NCBI GenBank assembly: GCA_947175645.1 | Contig: CAMWNP010000010.1 | Span: forward strand, 23,387-87,386 | DNA: 64,000 nucleotides | Direction of reading: 5' to 3' | From: an uncultured Porphyromonadaceae bacterium | GTDB lineage: Bacteria > Bacteroidota > Bacteroidia > Bacteroidales > Muribaculaceae | Part shown: one piece after another, positions 8,425-17,754 of the stretch | How the letters are laid out: each line of letters begins with the position of its first letter | How positions within the stretch are numbered: the stretch's first letter is position 1 | The notes under the pieces: model-generated | Databases searched by the model: none | Seen by the model: the letters and a program-made list of their open reading frames with translations, nothing else | What the model was told of the DNA's origin: nothing | Translations under genes and position numbers: made by a program

Positions 8425-11400
8425 TTACTTGATGATCATTTTGCGTACGCTGCCATCAGACATACGGACAATGTTGAGGCCTTTGAAGGGTGTTGCTGAA
8501 CGAAGTCCCTGAGGATTGTAGTAGGCCTCGATTTCTGCGGATTCCTCAGAATCAATGCTGTCAACCGATTCCATACCTTCATTATAATATCTGTCGGTGT
8601 CAGCATCGAAAAGGACTTTTTCACCTCCGAAAACGGGATATTCGTCCTCGCCGATTTTCTGTCCGAAGGGTTCGCCTAATTTGTAAGCCACTTCGCCGGA
8701 GGCCATCTGCTCGGGAGTAACCAGAGTGTAGCCGTCGGTGAGGTCATATTCTTCTGTGGCGAAGGCATTTTCCACCCCTGTTTTTGCACCGGAAGAACCG
8801 ACGCAGCCACCGGCATAGCGTGTGCAGTCAATAACACCTACGTTAAACACATTCTTGACATCGGTACCAGCATTGGGGTGTGAGCCAACAATACCGCCAC
8901 AGTTGCTTGTAGCCTTGATTGTACCCGTGTTGTAGCAGTTGGCAACCTTTGAGGTGACATAACCTATGAAACCTGCTATACCGCCGGCATTGGTGTTGAG
9001 GACAGTTACGGTGGCGTTGTTGGCACAGGTGTCGATGCTTACATAGTTGTGAACGTATCCGGCGATACCACCTGCGTAGGCTTTTGCGCTGATTGATCCG
9101 TCGACAGTCAGACCGCTGATGGTGGTGTAGTTGTCGGCATCCGTACCCTTGGCATATCCTACCAGCGCGGCATATTGCGCTGTGATGTCGTTGTAGTAAA
9201 GACCGGAAACAGTGTGACCACAGCCGATGATAGAGCCGGTAAAGGGCTTGGATGAAGTTCCGATGGGAGCCCATGCGTAGTCGCCAAGGTCAATGTCGTC
9301 AACGATCATAGCGTTGAATACACCACCCTTGGTGTTCACTTCGTTGGCTAACCATGCGAGGTTGGAGGGAGTTGCAATCAGATAGGTATCGTTGTCGGTT
9401 TCAGGCTGCTCCATAGTTTCACCGTCCCATGCAAAGGGAGCCTCGGTGAGGTCGACGTTGAAGGTCTGCACACCCTCGGCGTCATCATTGATTGTGAAGG
9501 TGTGGCGGAAGCAGCGGTAACCGGCTTTGCCTGCAGTGATGGAGTAAGAGCCGTAAGTTCCTGAATAAGAGCCGTCCTCATTTGCCGCAAGAGGTTTGCC
9601 GTTAAAGAGAACCTCCATGTCGGTGGGGGTGGTGTTGCACTTGATGTCGATATCGAAGTATTTCACCTGAGTCAGATTGATTACCACATCGGGTATTGCG
9701 CCGAAATATGTTTTGTGAGCCACGGCTGTGAAGTTGGGCGAACGTCCGGCCACCGGGTCGATATAACGGTGATTGCCGATGGGGTCACCGTAACCGTTGA
9801 CCTGGATAACACCCTCATTCATAACGATCGAGGGGTTGGCTGCCACGTCAAGATCCTCGGGGATGGTGACTGTTACAGCCTGGGCCGAGGGAGCCGAACC
9901 GAAGGTGTATTGTCCTGCACCTAAAATGAGAGAACTGCCGTTAGGCACACCGTTGTAGGTGACGTAAGCCGACATGTTGTATATCCCGGCCATTTTGTTG
10001 GCAGGGTGATATAATCCGCTATATTGGATTTTCACGTTGTCACCGGGCTGGAAGATGTTGCTCCCTTCACGTGTGGCATTGATGATTTCACGGTGACACA
10101 TTTTGGCTGTCATAACCTGATAGGCCGATTTTCCTGCGGCATCGGTGAGTTTGACAATCTGTCGTCCATGTTTGAGCAATACGGTGTATGAGCCGTCTTC
10201 GTTCTTGGTTACACCATCGGCGGAGAATCCGCTGTAAGTTGCCATCTGTTCGCCGATAGTGGGGTATGCGATGGTCACTTCGGCCGCATTTTCAGGCGTG
10301 AAAGTGTAGGGGAATCCCTCCTCGGTGTCGAGATAGTAGAACACGTCACATTCGGCATCGACAAATTTACCGGCTGTTTTGAGTGTTTCTTTGTTGTATT
10401 CCTCGTTGATGAACATGTTGGGCTTCACTGCTGATTCACCGTTGCCCACGCTTACTACGAAGGCGGCAGTGTTTTCCGGCCATATAGCACCCCACTGTTC
10501 ACCTCCGAGATAGGCACGTTTCTCCGCTCCGTTATAGTAGTTGAGGCGGATACCATCGTAAGTGACCAGCACGATAGCCTCACCGGTGCCTGTCGCTTCC
10601 ATTTCGGCCCATGCTGACCCTTTCTTTTCTGTGATCTTGATCACGTTGTCGGAAGGTTTGCCGTCAAGACCGATGACGGTGTAGTGAAAATCAGGTTCAA
10701 TGAAGTAATTGTTAGTCGAGTTATCGGTCAACTCCCAAGAGCGCATGGCGTGGGTGTTAAACTTATCACCCTGATTGAGACGTAGATGACCCTCGGCATT
10801 GATGTTCATGAAGATGTTGCCGGTTTCATACCCGTCGTTTGATTGGGGAGTGGGGTTGATAAGTTTCGGGTCGCCGTCATAGTCAGCCTCGGTGAAATTC
10901 AGGTTGGGGCGTTTGGTCTCATCAGTGTTCATTGCGAAATATCCACCCTGAGTCATCTTCCCGTCCATTGATGTACGGTAGTTATAGACCTGACCGTTGG
11001 CAAGGTAATAGGTGTATTTGGTCGCTGACCCTTCGGTAGTGACGCTTACCGGTACTATCGGAGTGAAATTAACGAAGTGGGAGAACTTCATGTTCAGTTC
11101 AAAATAGGCATCGGAAGGAACGGTGACAGTGTAGTCGGCACCTTGCGGTATAATACCGGAGATGTTGACGTTGGCCGTGAGTGTGCCTGAGCGATAAAGG
11201 TTGGTGTAACCTTCGGCGCGATGAGCCTCTGAAGGGGTGAAGTTGACATAGTAACTGTTGCCGTTGAGGGCGAGGAAAGTGTTGCGTCCTGCGGTAGTGC
11301 TTTTTCCAACGGTAACAGGGAAATTCACTCCTTCGCGCGAATTGACTTTTACGTCGAGAGTGTAGTCGCCGGCTTCGGCAGTCCACACGCTTCCGTCCTC

Positions 11401-11721
11401 ATTCTTGTTAGTCGCATAGACGGTGCAGGTTATCACCTTGAATACCTGGTCAGGCTCATCGGTCACATTGATGTCGATGGTGCCGTTAACGGTTGTGCCG
11501 TCAGAGGCGTAGGCGGTAAGACGATAGGTGTCAGCCGGAAGGTCAAGTGTATAGTCCGTTCCGGAAGGAGCGCCTGTCTCAACAGGTTGATTCGTGGTGG
11601 TTGAAACCAGGCTCATCGTCTTGGAAACATTGTTCATCGTCACCTTGACCGATGCTCCGCTCATTGTAGAGCATGCTCCGGCCAAAGCGAGGAAAGAAAG
11701 TAATAATGATTTGGTTCTCAT
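8425..11721 (-). CDS. Large secreted GLUG-repeat protein of the cobalamin-controlled operon
   Basis: This is a 1098-residue exported protein with an N-terminal signal peptide (MRTKSLLLSFLALAGACSTM). Its first ~780 residues are beta-rich, with Ig-like stretches of Thr, Tyr and Val. GLUG-type repeats follow at about 790-1000 ('AGGIAGYVHNY', 'AGGIAGFIGYV', 'CGGIVGSH'). The C-terminus carries the tail 'YYNPQGLRSATPFKGLNIV' ending in 'VRKMIIK', which resembles T9SS sorting tails. It is third in a minus-strand operon, 6 bp after the BtuG-like gene, which follows btuB and a cobalamin riboswitch. The context suggests a surface role in corrinoid capture, but no known B12-binding domain is recognised. 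The signal peptide has a Cys at position 17, yet the residues before it (LAGAC) allow either lipoprotein or ordinary processing. Confidence 0.85.
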   Translation of the reverse strand: MRTKSLLLSFLALAGACSTMSGASVKVTMNNVSKTMSLVSTTTNQPVETGAPSGTDYTLDLPADTYRLTAYASDGTTVNGTIDINVTDEPDQVFKVITCTVYATNKNEDGSVWTAEAGDYTLDVKVNSREGVNFPVTVGKSTTAGRNTFLALNGNSYYVNFTPSEAHRAEGYTNLYRSGTLTANVNISGIIPQGADYTVTVPSDAYFELNMKFSHFVNFTPIVPVSVTTEGSATKYTYYLANGQVYNYRTSMDGKMTQGGYFAMNTDETKRPNLNFTEADYDGDPKLINPTPQSNDGYETGNIFMNINAEGHLRLNQGDKFNTHAMRSWELTDNSTNNYFIEPDFHYTVIGLDGKPSDNVIKITEKKGSAWAEMEATGTGEAIVLVTYDGIRLNYYNGAEKRAYLGGEQWGAIWPENTAAFVVSVGNGESAVKPNMFINEEYNKETLKTAGKFVDAECDVFYYLDTEEGFPYTFTPENAAEVTIAYPTIGEQMATYSGFSADGVTKNEDGSYTVLLKHGRQIVKLTDAAGKSAYQVMTAKMCHREIINATREGSNIFQPGDNVKIQYSGLYHPANKMAGIYNMSAYVTYNGVPNGSSLILGAGQYTFGSAPSAQAVTVTIPEDLDVAANPSIVMNEGVIQVNGYGDPIGNHRYIDPVAGRSPNFTAVAHKTYFGAIPDVVINLTQVKYFDIDIKCNTTPTDMEVLFNGKPLAANEDGSYSGTYGSYSITAGKAGYRCFRHTFTINDDAEGVQTFNVDLTEAPFAWDGETMEQPETDNDTYLIATPSNLAWLANEVNTKGGVFNAMIVDDIDLGDYAWAPIGTSSKPFTGSIIGCGHTVSGLYYNDITAQYAALVGYAKGTDADNYTTISGLTVDGSISAKAYAGGIAGYVHNYVSIDTCANNATVTVLNTNAGGIAGFIGYVTSKVANCYNTGTIKATSNCGGIVGSHPNAGTDVKNVFNVGVIDCTRYAGGCVGSSGAKTGVENAFATEEYDLTDGYTLVTPEQMASGEVAYKLGEPFGQKIGEDEYPVFGGEKVLFDADTDRYYNEGMESVDSIDSEESAEIEAYYNPQGLRSATPFKGLNIVRMSDGSVRKMIIK

Positions 11722-11727
11722 TGTTAA

Positions 11728-13005
11728 TTATATTTGGTGAATAAATTTTTTTCCGTTACGTATGTAAAGTTGTCCGGGAATAGGATTTGTGACTTTCATT
11801 CCCTGAAGATTGTAAATGCTATGGTCTGCGGGTTCATCATCCCGGATCGCTTCAACTCCTTCAAACTTCATCCCGTCAGGAGGTAGTGCAAGGAAATGGG
11901 CGGGGTTGATGTACACTTTGTGGGTTCCGAGAAGCGTTCCTTGCGGCGACCACTGATAGAGCGCGCCGGCAGCGGCGAACGAGCCTGCATCGGTGGCATA
12001 GATATATCCTGTATATGGATTGACATAGATGCCGTAGGGCATCATCATCTTTTTGATATCAGCCATCACCGTGCCCGGCATCTTGTCAGAGACTCCTTCC
12101 GCTCCTTCCGATTCCATAACCGCTTCCGGGTCGATGGTGATGTAGTTGAAGGTGTATTCGCCGGTGTAGTAGGAATATCTTGACCCTATGGCATAGAACG
12201 AGCCGTCAGCGGTTGTACAACTATAGGTGGCGGCGTACTCGAGTTTGGTGAAACAATCCTTGTCAGAAGCGCCACGCATAACCGCTTCGCAGTCCATGAT
12301 TATTGTAGCGGCCTGCACATCATAGTAGTCACCCGGAGAGTTTATGCACAGATATTTTCCTGACTGCGACATTTTTCCGTAAAGGTTGATCTGTCCGGTA
12401 TTGACGGTGCGGACAGTACGTAGTGTGGAGGCCTCAAGCACGGTCACCGTGGTTTCATACTCATGGTCTTCCTGAAAGGCATATCCTCCGGTGTTGGCCA
12501 CAAACAGGTATCCGTTATAATATGCTATTCCCTCAGGCTCGTAACCCACTTCCACGGCATCCACCACCTTGAAGTCTGAGATGTCGATCTTGGCGACAAA
12601 TCCTTTGGTGAAGTATTTGAAGCCTGATACGGTGGCGCACTCGTGACCGTAGGATGACACATAGACATATCGGCCGTCAGTTGCGAGTTTGCGGTTGTTG
12701 GGCACATCCTCCGTTGCGGCAACCTCCTTACCCTGCGGGGTTATGAACTGGATGATGTTCGACCAGTTGACGGAGATGGCGATAAGGTTGTCCGTTACCT
12801 GGATGATATCGTTGGGAGTATCGCCCAGTTTGTGCTTGTTAACGTCGCGGAACCACTGGTTGCTGACAACGGCGTTATTCTCGAAGTAAGTCACTTTGCC
12901 GTTGTCAGCCTGCCAGTTGCCCTCGTTGAGAAGAATGATGCGCTCCTGCCCGGAGAGTATCATTCGGGTGAAGCATAGGCTGAAGAAAAGAAAGAATAAT
13001 TTCAT
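11728..13005 (-). CDS. BtuG-like extracellular beta-propeller (DUF5074/YncE type)
   Basis: This 425-residue secreted protein has the signature of the propeller family that includes the surface B12-binding BtuG proteins of Bacteroides: 'LLNEGNWQADNGK', 'KLGDTPNDI', 'GFVAKIDISDFKVVD', 'VGYEPEGIAY' and 'LFVANTGGY'. BtuG proteins bind cobalamin with high affinity and hand it to BtuB, and this gene starts 5 bp downstream of a btuB-like gene. Unlike the Bacteroides lipoproteins, no lipobox is evident: the N-terminus is a plain signal peptide (MKLFFLFFSLCFTRMILSGQ). The C-terminus has a 'YNLQGMKV...PGQLYIRNG' tail like T9SS cargo. Surface anchoring through T9SS in place of a lipid is an inference. 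Confidence 0.75.
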   Translation of the reverse strand: MKLFFLFFSLCFTRMILSGQERIILLNEGNWQADNGKVTYFENNAVVSNQWFRDVNKHKLGDTPNDIIQVTDNLIAISVNWSNIIQFITPQGKEVAATEDVPNNRKLATDGRYVYVSSYGHECATVSGFKYFTKGFVAKIDISDFKVVDAVEVGYEPEGIAYYNGYLFVANTGGYAFQEDHEYETTVTVLEASTLRTVRTVNTGQINLYGKMSQSGKYLCINSPGDYYDVQAATIIMDCEAVMRGASDKDCFTKLEYAATYSCTTADGSFYAIGSRYSYYTGEYTFNYITIDPEAVMESEGAEGVSDKMPGTVMADIKKMMMPYGIYVNPYTGYIYATDAGSFAAAGALYQWSPQGTLLGTHKVYINPAHFLALPPDGMKFEGVEAIRDDEPADHSIYNLQGMKVTNPIPGQLYIRNGKKFIHQI

Positions 13006-13010
13006 AAAGT

Positions 13011-14969
13011 TCAGAATATGTATGTGATTGAAATGCGGAAATTTCTGCCGGGCATGGGATAGCGGGGGATATGCTCATACTGCACATCGAAAAGATCGTT
13101 GACTTCGCCTGACACAGTCCAGTGAGGAATCTGGGCGGTCAGTTTCATGTCTACGTTGTTGTATGGCTTTAGGATATCCTCGGGGTCGGCGTATGACCAC
13201 ATTCGTGATGCCACGTAGAGATTTGAAACAGTAAGAGTCAGCATCCGCCATTCCGCTATGCCGGTGACGCCACATGAAAACGTCGGGGCATAGCAGATAG
13301 GCTTGTTGTAGGTGTCGGTGTCCTCGGGATCGGTGCGGTTGAGGTCGCGTTGCCATGTCAGTGAGGTGAGCAAGGTGAATCTCCATGGAGCGGTGGTTAC
13401 GTTTGCTGACAGGGTTGAATTCAGTCCCCGGCAGAATGTCTTTCCATAGTTCATCATTGACCATGTATAAGTTCCTTTCAGGGGGAGACACACAATCCGG
13501 TTGTCGATGTGGTTGAGGTAGATATCGGCCTGGGCTGACAGAACCCAGTTGGATGGTGAAACGGTGTAATCACCTCCAATGTTCCACTGGCGGGTATATT
13601 CCGGCTTAAGATTACGGTTTCCCGCCTGTGTATAGTAAAGGTCGTTCAGTGTGGGGACGCGGAATATACATTTGTACCATGCGCGAACGGATAATCCCTT
13701 GTAGGCGTAGCCCAGTGTCACGGAGGGCGTTGTGCGGGTCAGCGGGTCAGCGGCACCTACTTCCAGGCGGGTGTAATCCTTGTAGTGCTGGAACAGGGCC
13801 GAGGCGGCAAGCCTGAACCCGTAGCGGTGTGCCTGAACCGCAAGGACCGCCTTCTGATCTTGACGTCGGACGGGCGAGAATTTCTTGAGGTCAGCATCAA
13901 GCCATGAAGCACGGAAATCATAGCCGGTATTGACTGACAGCCATTCCGTGGCGTTCCATGAGTATGCTGCGGAAGCGTAGGCATCGTTCTGCCAATAATG
14001 ATTGTCGACCCTCGCAGTGTTCTGGTTTTCAGGATAATCGGTGTTATAACGCAGATATTCATGGGTGTACTTCAGGTTGAATTTCACCCGGTGGCGTGAG
14101 TTGAACGAATGGGTAAATGACCCCTGGGCAAATAGGTCGGTATCCCATTCACGTCCTATGTTTGTGTATTTATCAGAGAGTCGCCTGACAATTCCTCCGG
14201 GGCAACCGCGGTCAGATTTGTAAAAGTAAAGGTGTGATGCGAAGCCACCGTTGAAAAGGGCTGCTTCGGCGCGAATAAATTCAATATCGGAGTTACGTCG
14301 GCGACCTACGGTGTCCTCATACTCCGATTTGTAGCGGAACGGGTAGTCACCTTTTGAGTTAAGGTACTCAACATCGGCGAAGCCGCTCCAGCGACCACGC
14401 TTGATTTCGGCCGTGGCACGTCCCCGCCAGGTGTGGAACGATCCGGCTGATGCCAGTACCGACAGGGAGTCGGTCAGCGGGCGACGTGTACGCAGATAGA
14501 CTGTCGCTCCCGAAGCATACTCCGAGGGAGACTGGCAATGTTCAAGTTTGTTGGCGTTGTATAATTCTACGGATTCAAGGGTGGAGAGTGAGTATTTCCC
14601 TAAATCTACGGTGCCGTTCTGGGCATTTGTGATTCTGATACCGTCAATGTAGACTCCCACATGTTGTGAGCCTAACGAGCGGACATTAATTGTTTTCAGT
14701 CCGCCAAGACCTCCGTAATCCTTGATTTGTACGCCGGCGAAGTATTTGAGAGCGTCGGCTATGGATGTGGATGAAAGAGCCCGCAGTTCCGCACCTTTCA
14801 GATTCTGTACCGTGGCCAGGGGACGACGTGTGGCGGTCACCTCCACAACATCGAGGCGAACAATGGAGTCAATCTCGCCGGCAGCGTGTCCGGACAGGAA
14901 GGCGCTCAGAAACAGAGTCAGCAGCAAGGCAGCCTGCAGCCACCCATGCCTGTAGGCATGACGTATCAT
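13011..14969 (-). CDS. btuB: TonB-dependent vitamin B12 receptor (BtuB-like)
   Basis: BtuB imports cobalamin across the outer membrane using TonB energy. The start is set at the ATG at 14969, giving 652 residues with a signal peptide at about 10-32 (WLQAALLLTLFLSAFLSGHA). Upstream in-frame codons reach into the riboswitch and are not translated. A TonB-box-like 'DVVEVTATR' is followed by a plug domain ('DALKYFAGVQIKDYGGLGG', 'INVRSLGSQHVGVYIDGIR') and a 22-strand-type barrel ending in 'NFRISITYIF'. A cobalamin riboswitch lies directly upstream, and BtuG-like and GLUG genes follow with 5-6 bp gaps. This makes cobalamin, or another corrinoid, the likely substrate. Confidence 0.92.
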   Translation of the reverse strand: MIRHAYRHGWLQAALLLTLFLSAFLSGHAAGEIDSIVRLDVVEVTATRRPLATVQNLKGAELRALSSTSIADALKYFAGVQIKDYGGLGGLKTINVRSLGSQHVGVYIDGIRITNAQNGTVDLGKYSLSTLESVELYNANKLEHCQSPSEYASGATVYLRTRRPLTDSLSVLASAGSFHTWRGRATAEIKRGRWSGFADVEYLNSKGDYPFRYKSEYEDTVGRRRNSDIEFIRAEAALFNGGFASHLYFYKSDRGCPGGIVRRLSDKYTNIGREWDTDLFAQGSFTHSFNSRHRVKFNLKYTHEYLRYNTDYPENQNTARVDNHYWQNDAYASAAYSWNATEWLSVNTGYDFRASWLDADLKKFSPVRRQDQKAVLAVQAHRYGFRLAASALFQHYKDYTRLEVGAADPLTRTTPSVTLGYAYKGLSVRAWYKCIFRVPTLNDLYYTQAGNRNLKPEYTRQWNIGGDYTVSPSNWVLSAQADIYLNHIDNRIVCLPLKGTYTWSMMNYGKTFCRGLNSTLSANVTTAPWRFTLLTSLTWQRDLNRTDPEDTDTYNKPICYAPTFSCGVTGIAEWRMLTLTVSNLYVASRMWSYADPEDILKPYNNVDMKLTAQIPHWTVSGEVNDLFDVQYEHIPRYPMPGRNFRISITYIF

Positions 14970-15022
14970 CCACAAAGTTTTGATTCGCCGCACTATTACC
15001 ACGAGTGCGTTAAGCGCGAAAT

Positions 15023-15190
15023 TATGTTGGCAGGTCTTCTGACTCGTTTCCTCCGCCATCGCCTTCCCGACCTCCGCTCTCTCGCTCGGTCAGTGACATT
15101 ATTGATGGTGGAAATTGAAACTCACAGCAGCGGGTCTGTCCGAGATTTTCACTCGATTCCCTTTTGATTCCGGTTAACGGAAACCAACGT
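15023..15190 (-). promoter_or_regulatory. Cobalamin (AdoCbl/B12) riboswitch upstream of btuB
   Basis: Read on the minus strand, the conserved elements occur in order: AAAAGGGAA, GTGAAAATCTC, GGACAGACCCGCTGCTGTGA, GTCACTG, GGGAAGG, and the B12 box GAGTCAGAAGACCTGCC. Together they make the classical cobalamin aptamer. It lies in the leader about 55 bases before the btuB ATG. The expected action is to reduce expression of btuB, the BtuG-like gene and the GLUG gene when cobalamin is plentiful. I did not see a separate terminator hairpin between aptamer and start, so control may act on translation. Confidence 0.96.
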
Positions 15191-15206
15191 ACTTAAGTTA
15201 TCGCTG

Positions 15207-15239
15207 CAAAGGTAATCAAATTATTCTATATTTTGCAAA
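15207..15239 (-). promoter_or_regulatory. Promoter of the cobalamin operon
   Basis: On the minus strand there is a TTTG at 15239-15236, a 21-nt spacer, then TACCTTTG at 15214-15207. This matches the Bacteroidetes TTTG/TAnnTTTG consensus just upstream of the riboswitch. Confidence 0.6.
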
Positions 15240-15339
15240 ATTCCGGTTCAAAAAAAATTTCATTATTAAGGGGGCAACCCCGTAGGGATGTGGCGAAACA
15301 ACAGATTGGCTGAGTCAAGTGTTTTAGAATGAGGAACAT

Positions 15340-15372
15340 AAAAAAAGTGTACCGGAGAACCGATACACCTTT
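15340..15372 (-). terminator. Intrinsic terminator of the FN3 secreted-protein gene
   Basis: GTGTACCGG pairs with CCGATACAC (one mismatch) around a 4-nt loop. On the minus strand the hairpin is followed by a run of seven T. It lies 31 bp past the stop of the gene at 15404. Confidence 0.75.
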
Positions 15373-15403
15373 TCAAATAATAATGTCCGTGTGTATGATG
15401 TTA

Positions 15404-17419
15404 TCAGAAGATGATTTTGGATGCACCCTTATTCGTGACTTTGATTACCACTGAGCCTTTGGCGGGGTTCTCAACTGGTTGACCCTGAAGGTTGAAGTAG
15501 TGTGCGGAAGTTTCATCAGCATCGGCAGCGACAGATTCCACACCGTTCTCATCAGCCGTGTATGTGGCGGTTTCAGAGGGCTGACCTGCGGCCAGGATGT
15601 AACCTTCGTCATCAACGAAGTAGGGAACGACAGAAGCGGTGTATGTGACACCTTTCTCAATCTCTTTTGTCAGAACTCCTTGAGTGTCAGCGGTCTCTAC
15701 GGTACCAACAGGGATTCCCACCTTACCGTCGGCTGCTGCTTCTGCGGTGATTTTCAGCGTGCGAATCAGAAGTGCGCCGTCGCTTCCGTCAACGCTGTTG
15801 GTTACGAAAAGGAACTGGGTTTTGTCAGTTGCGCCGGTAAGGCTGAAGTTGTAGGTTTCGTAATCTTCGGGAACAACGCCGGGTGTACCGTAGGCGGAGC
15901 CCACATCATATTTCTCTTCGTCGGGGTTGAACGCAAGAAGTCCGGCAAGCATGCCGTTACCCGGAGAGGCAGCCTCGATGCTTACGTTAACTTTGCCGTC
16001 CTTTATGTTGGAGAGATCGTAGTCCATTGATCCGAGAGATGCAGTCAATCCGGTCATGGCAGTGTAATACGCATTGTCCATGAATCCGAACGCACCCTCA
16101 GCCATGCAGCCGAGGTTGAATCTCCATCCGGGTAGTTCATCGACTGATTCATACCAGTAGTCTGATTCTTCCGGATTTGCCACGGTGCCGTTGCTTGTGA
16201 TTGAAGAGAAGTCAGCATTGACAAGTGTCACGGTTTGTCCGGAGGTGACATTTTGGGTTGAGGCGGCAGTCAGAACATAGTAATTGGCTCCGGCTGAAGG
16301 TTCCCATGAGAAGTTCAGAGACTTGTTGTCGTCAGAAGGAGTGATAGTCACATTGGTGGGTGAAGCGAGTTCGCACACCAGAATTGTGTTTGAGGCCGCA
16401 GATGTGTATGAACCGTCAGTGGCGCATACGTTATAAGCGTAGAAGTTTCCGGGGGTGAGACCTGTTACGGTGTATGATGTTTCTGCGGTGAACTGCTTGT
16501 CAAGGAAGGTAGTGGTCACTTTCTTGGTGTCGATGTCGAAGTTGTAGACCGTGAGATAATAACCTGTTGCGTTCTCCACGGCACTCCAGTTTGCGGTGAA
16601 CGATGTGCCTGTGTAGTCGGTATAGTCCTGTGCCACAGGTATTGAAACCGGTGCTTTCTCTCCCTTGATGACAACGTTTTTGATTACGATGTCAGCCCCA
16701 TTGTCGGCAAAGATGGTGAAGTAGTAAGAATCGTCCTCGCTTTCCGGAACAAATGAGGTGCAGTCAAGAGTAATGGTCACGTGGGTCCAGTCGGCACCTA
16801 TTTCCTTGTAGTTATTGTCAAGCAGATCCGAGTAGTCCGATGCGTAAATCCACAGTTCTTCAGTGGGATATTCATCACTGTTGACAATTTTGGCATCAAG
16901 TTCGATTACTGCGGTCATAGGCTCATATACGTCGGGAGTCCACAACATTCCTTCCATTTCCCAGGCAAAATCATCATCGGGATCTTCAATGTATTCAAAA
17001 GGAACATAGACTGAACCACCGGCCTGCATGATTCCTTGTCCGCCGAAACCGTAATTTTCTTCACCGATTATCTCTTCGGGGATATTGTCCCAGTCGTCGA
17101 GTTCGATTGCCGCCGGTTCGGTTTCCGACCCTTCTGTGAGGAAAGCGAACGAGCAGTCATAGATGGCCTCTTCGGTAACATCTTTTGTGAATACGGATGG
17201 TGCGTGACGTCGGGATGGCTTTGATTTGAATTTCTTGAGGGCTTTACGTTTTGGCGTAATCTTCTCACTTTTGTTTGCGGAAAGGAGATCGGCACGGAGC
17301 GTAGAAACAATCTTTTGTGATGAGTTGGAGCACTCGGTCAGTCTGTCGGCATTGACTGCCGTTGCTGACAAACCGGCCACCACAGCGGCAGCCAGAAGGG
17401 AATACTTGAAATTTACCAT
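15404..17419 (-). CDS. Secreted protein with fibronectin type III-like domains and T9SS-like tail
   Basis: This 671-residue exported protein has the signal peptide MVNFKYSLLAAAVVAGLSATA. After a basic spacer (KKFKSKPSRRH) there is a beta-sandwich part up to about residue 255. FN3-like repeats follow at about 265-365 ('FTANWSAVENATGYYLTVY') and from 366 ('LNFSWEPSAGANYYVLTA'). A second jelly-roll-like segment, with YDLSNIKDGKVNVSIEA, is probably a carbohydrate-binding-like fold. The C-terminus 'YFNLQGQPVENPAKGSVVI...KIIF' resembles T9SS sorting tails. It has its own terminator and lies upstream of the cobalamin riboswitch, so it is a separate transcription unit. Its ligand is unknown; adhesion or surface binding is a guess. 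Confidence 0.8.
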   Translation of the reverse strand: MVNFKYSLLAAAVVAGLSATAVNADRLTECSNSSQKIVSTLRADLLSANKSEKITPKRKALKKFKSKPSRRHAPSVFTKDVTEEAIYDCSFAFLTEGSETEPAAIELDDWDNIPEEIIGEENYGFGGQGIMQAGGSVYVPFEYIEDPDDDFAWEMEGMLWTPDVYEPMTAVIELDAKIVNSDEYPTEELWIYASDYSDLLDNNYKEIGADWTHVTITLDCTSFVPESEDDSYYFTIFADNGADIVIKNVVIKGEKAPVSIPVAQDYTDYTGTSFTANWSAVENATGYYLTVYNFDIDTKKVTTTFLDKQFTAETSYTVTGLTPGNFYAYNVCATDGSYTSAASNTILVCELASPTNVTITPSDDNKSLNFSWEPSAGANYYVLTAASTQNVTSGQTVTLVNADFSSITSNGTVANPEESDYWYESVDELPGWRFNLGCMAEGAFGFMDNAYYTAMTGLTASLGSMDYDLSNIKDGKVNVSIEAASPGNGMLAGLLAFNPDEEKYDVGSAYGTPGVVPEDYETYNFSLTGATDKTQFLFVTNSVDGSDGALLIRTLKITAEAAADGKVGIPVGTVETADTQGVLTKEIEKGVTYTASVVPYFVDDEGYILAAGQPSETATYTADENGVESVAADADETSAHYFNLQGQPVENPAKGSVVIKVTNKGASKIIF

Positions 17420-17581
17420 TGAGAAATTGCGTTTATTTGAAATTTATCAGTTGAAATCAATTTGCCGGCAAAATTAGTAAAATATTCCAATAAGTTGCTG
17501 ATAAATTGTGATTTTTTTGTGCAAACCTTTTGTGAATTTTGACACAGCCTCTTGAAATGGTTTCCTGTATGGATTATCTAT

Positions 17582-17629
17582 TTAGACCCGGTTCCTCAGC
17601 ATTAACAAATATTGGGGAACTGGGTCTTA
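17582..17629. repeat. Palindromic repeat, copy A
   Basis: TTAGACCCGGTTCC at the left pairs with GGGGAACTGGGTCTTAA at the right around CAGCATTAACAAATATT. It is a shortened relative of the larger inverted repeat at 49192-49289 and lies 83 bp from copy B. Confidence 0.8.
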
Positions 17630-17712
17630 ATCATTTATAACATGTTAGGATAAATTGAGATATAAATCTTTACATATCATTATTCTTCTTATCCGTGGCA
17701 TGAGTTACCATT

Positions 17713-17754
17713 GGCCGCCTCAGTATTAACAAATATTGGGGAACCGTGGTCTAA
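17713..17754. repeat. Palindromic repeat, copy B (half element)
   Basis: GGCCGCCTCAGTATTAACAA and the following ATATTGGGGAACC match the right arm and part of the loop of the element at 49192-49289. Its last bases (GGTCTAA) run into the stop codon of the barrel gene on the minus strand. Confidence 0.8.

Noticed and set aside
8843-9274. 143-codon His/Arg/Cys-rich frame inside the GLUG gene
   Set aside because: It is the other-frame reading of the repetitive GLUG coding sequence, with biased composition and no start context.
14970-15059. Longer start of btuB reaching into the riboswitch
   Set aside because: The extra residues lie in the conserved B12 box region and are not signal-peptide-like. 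The ATG at 14969 gives a normal signal sequence.
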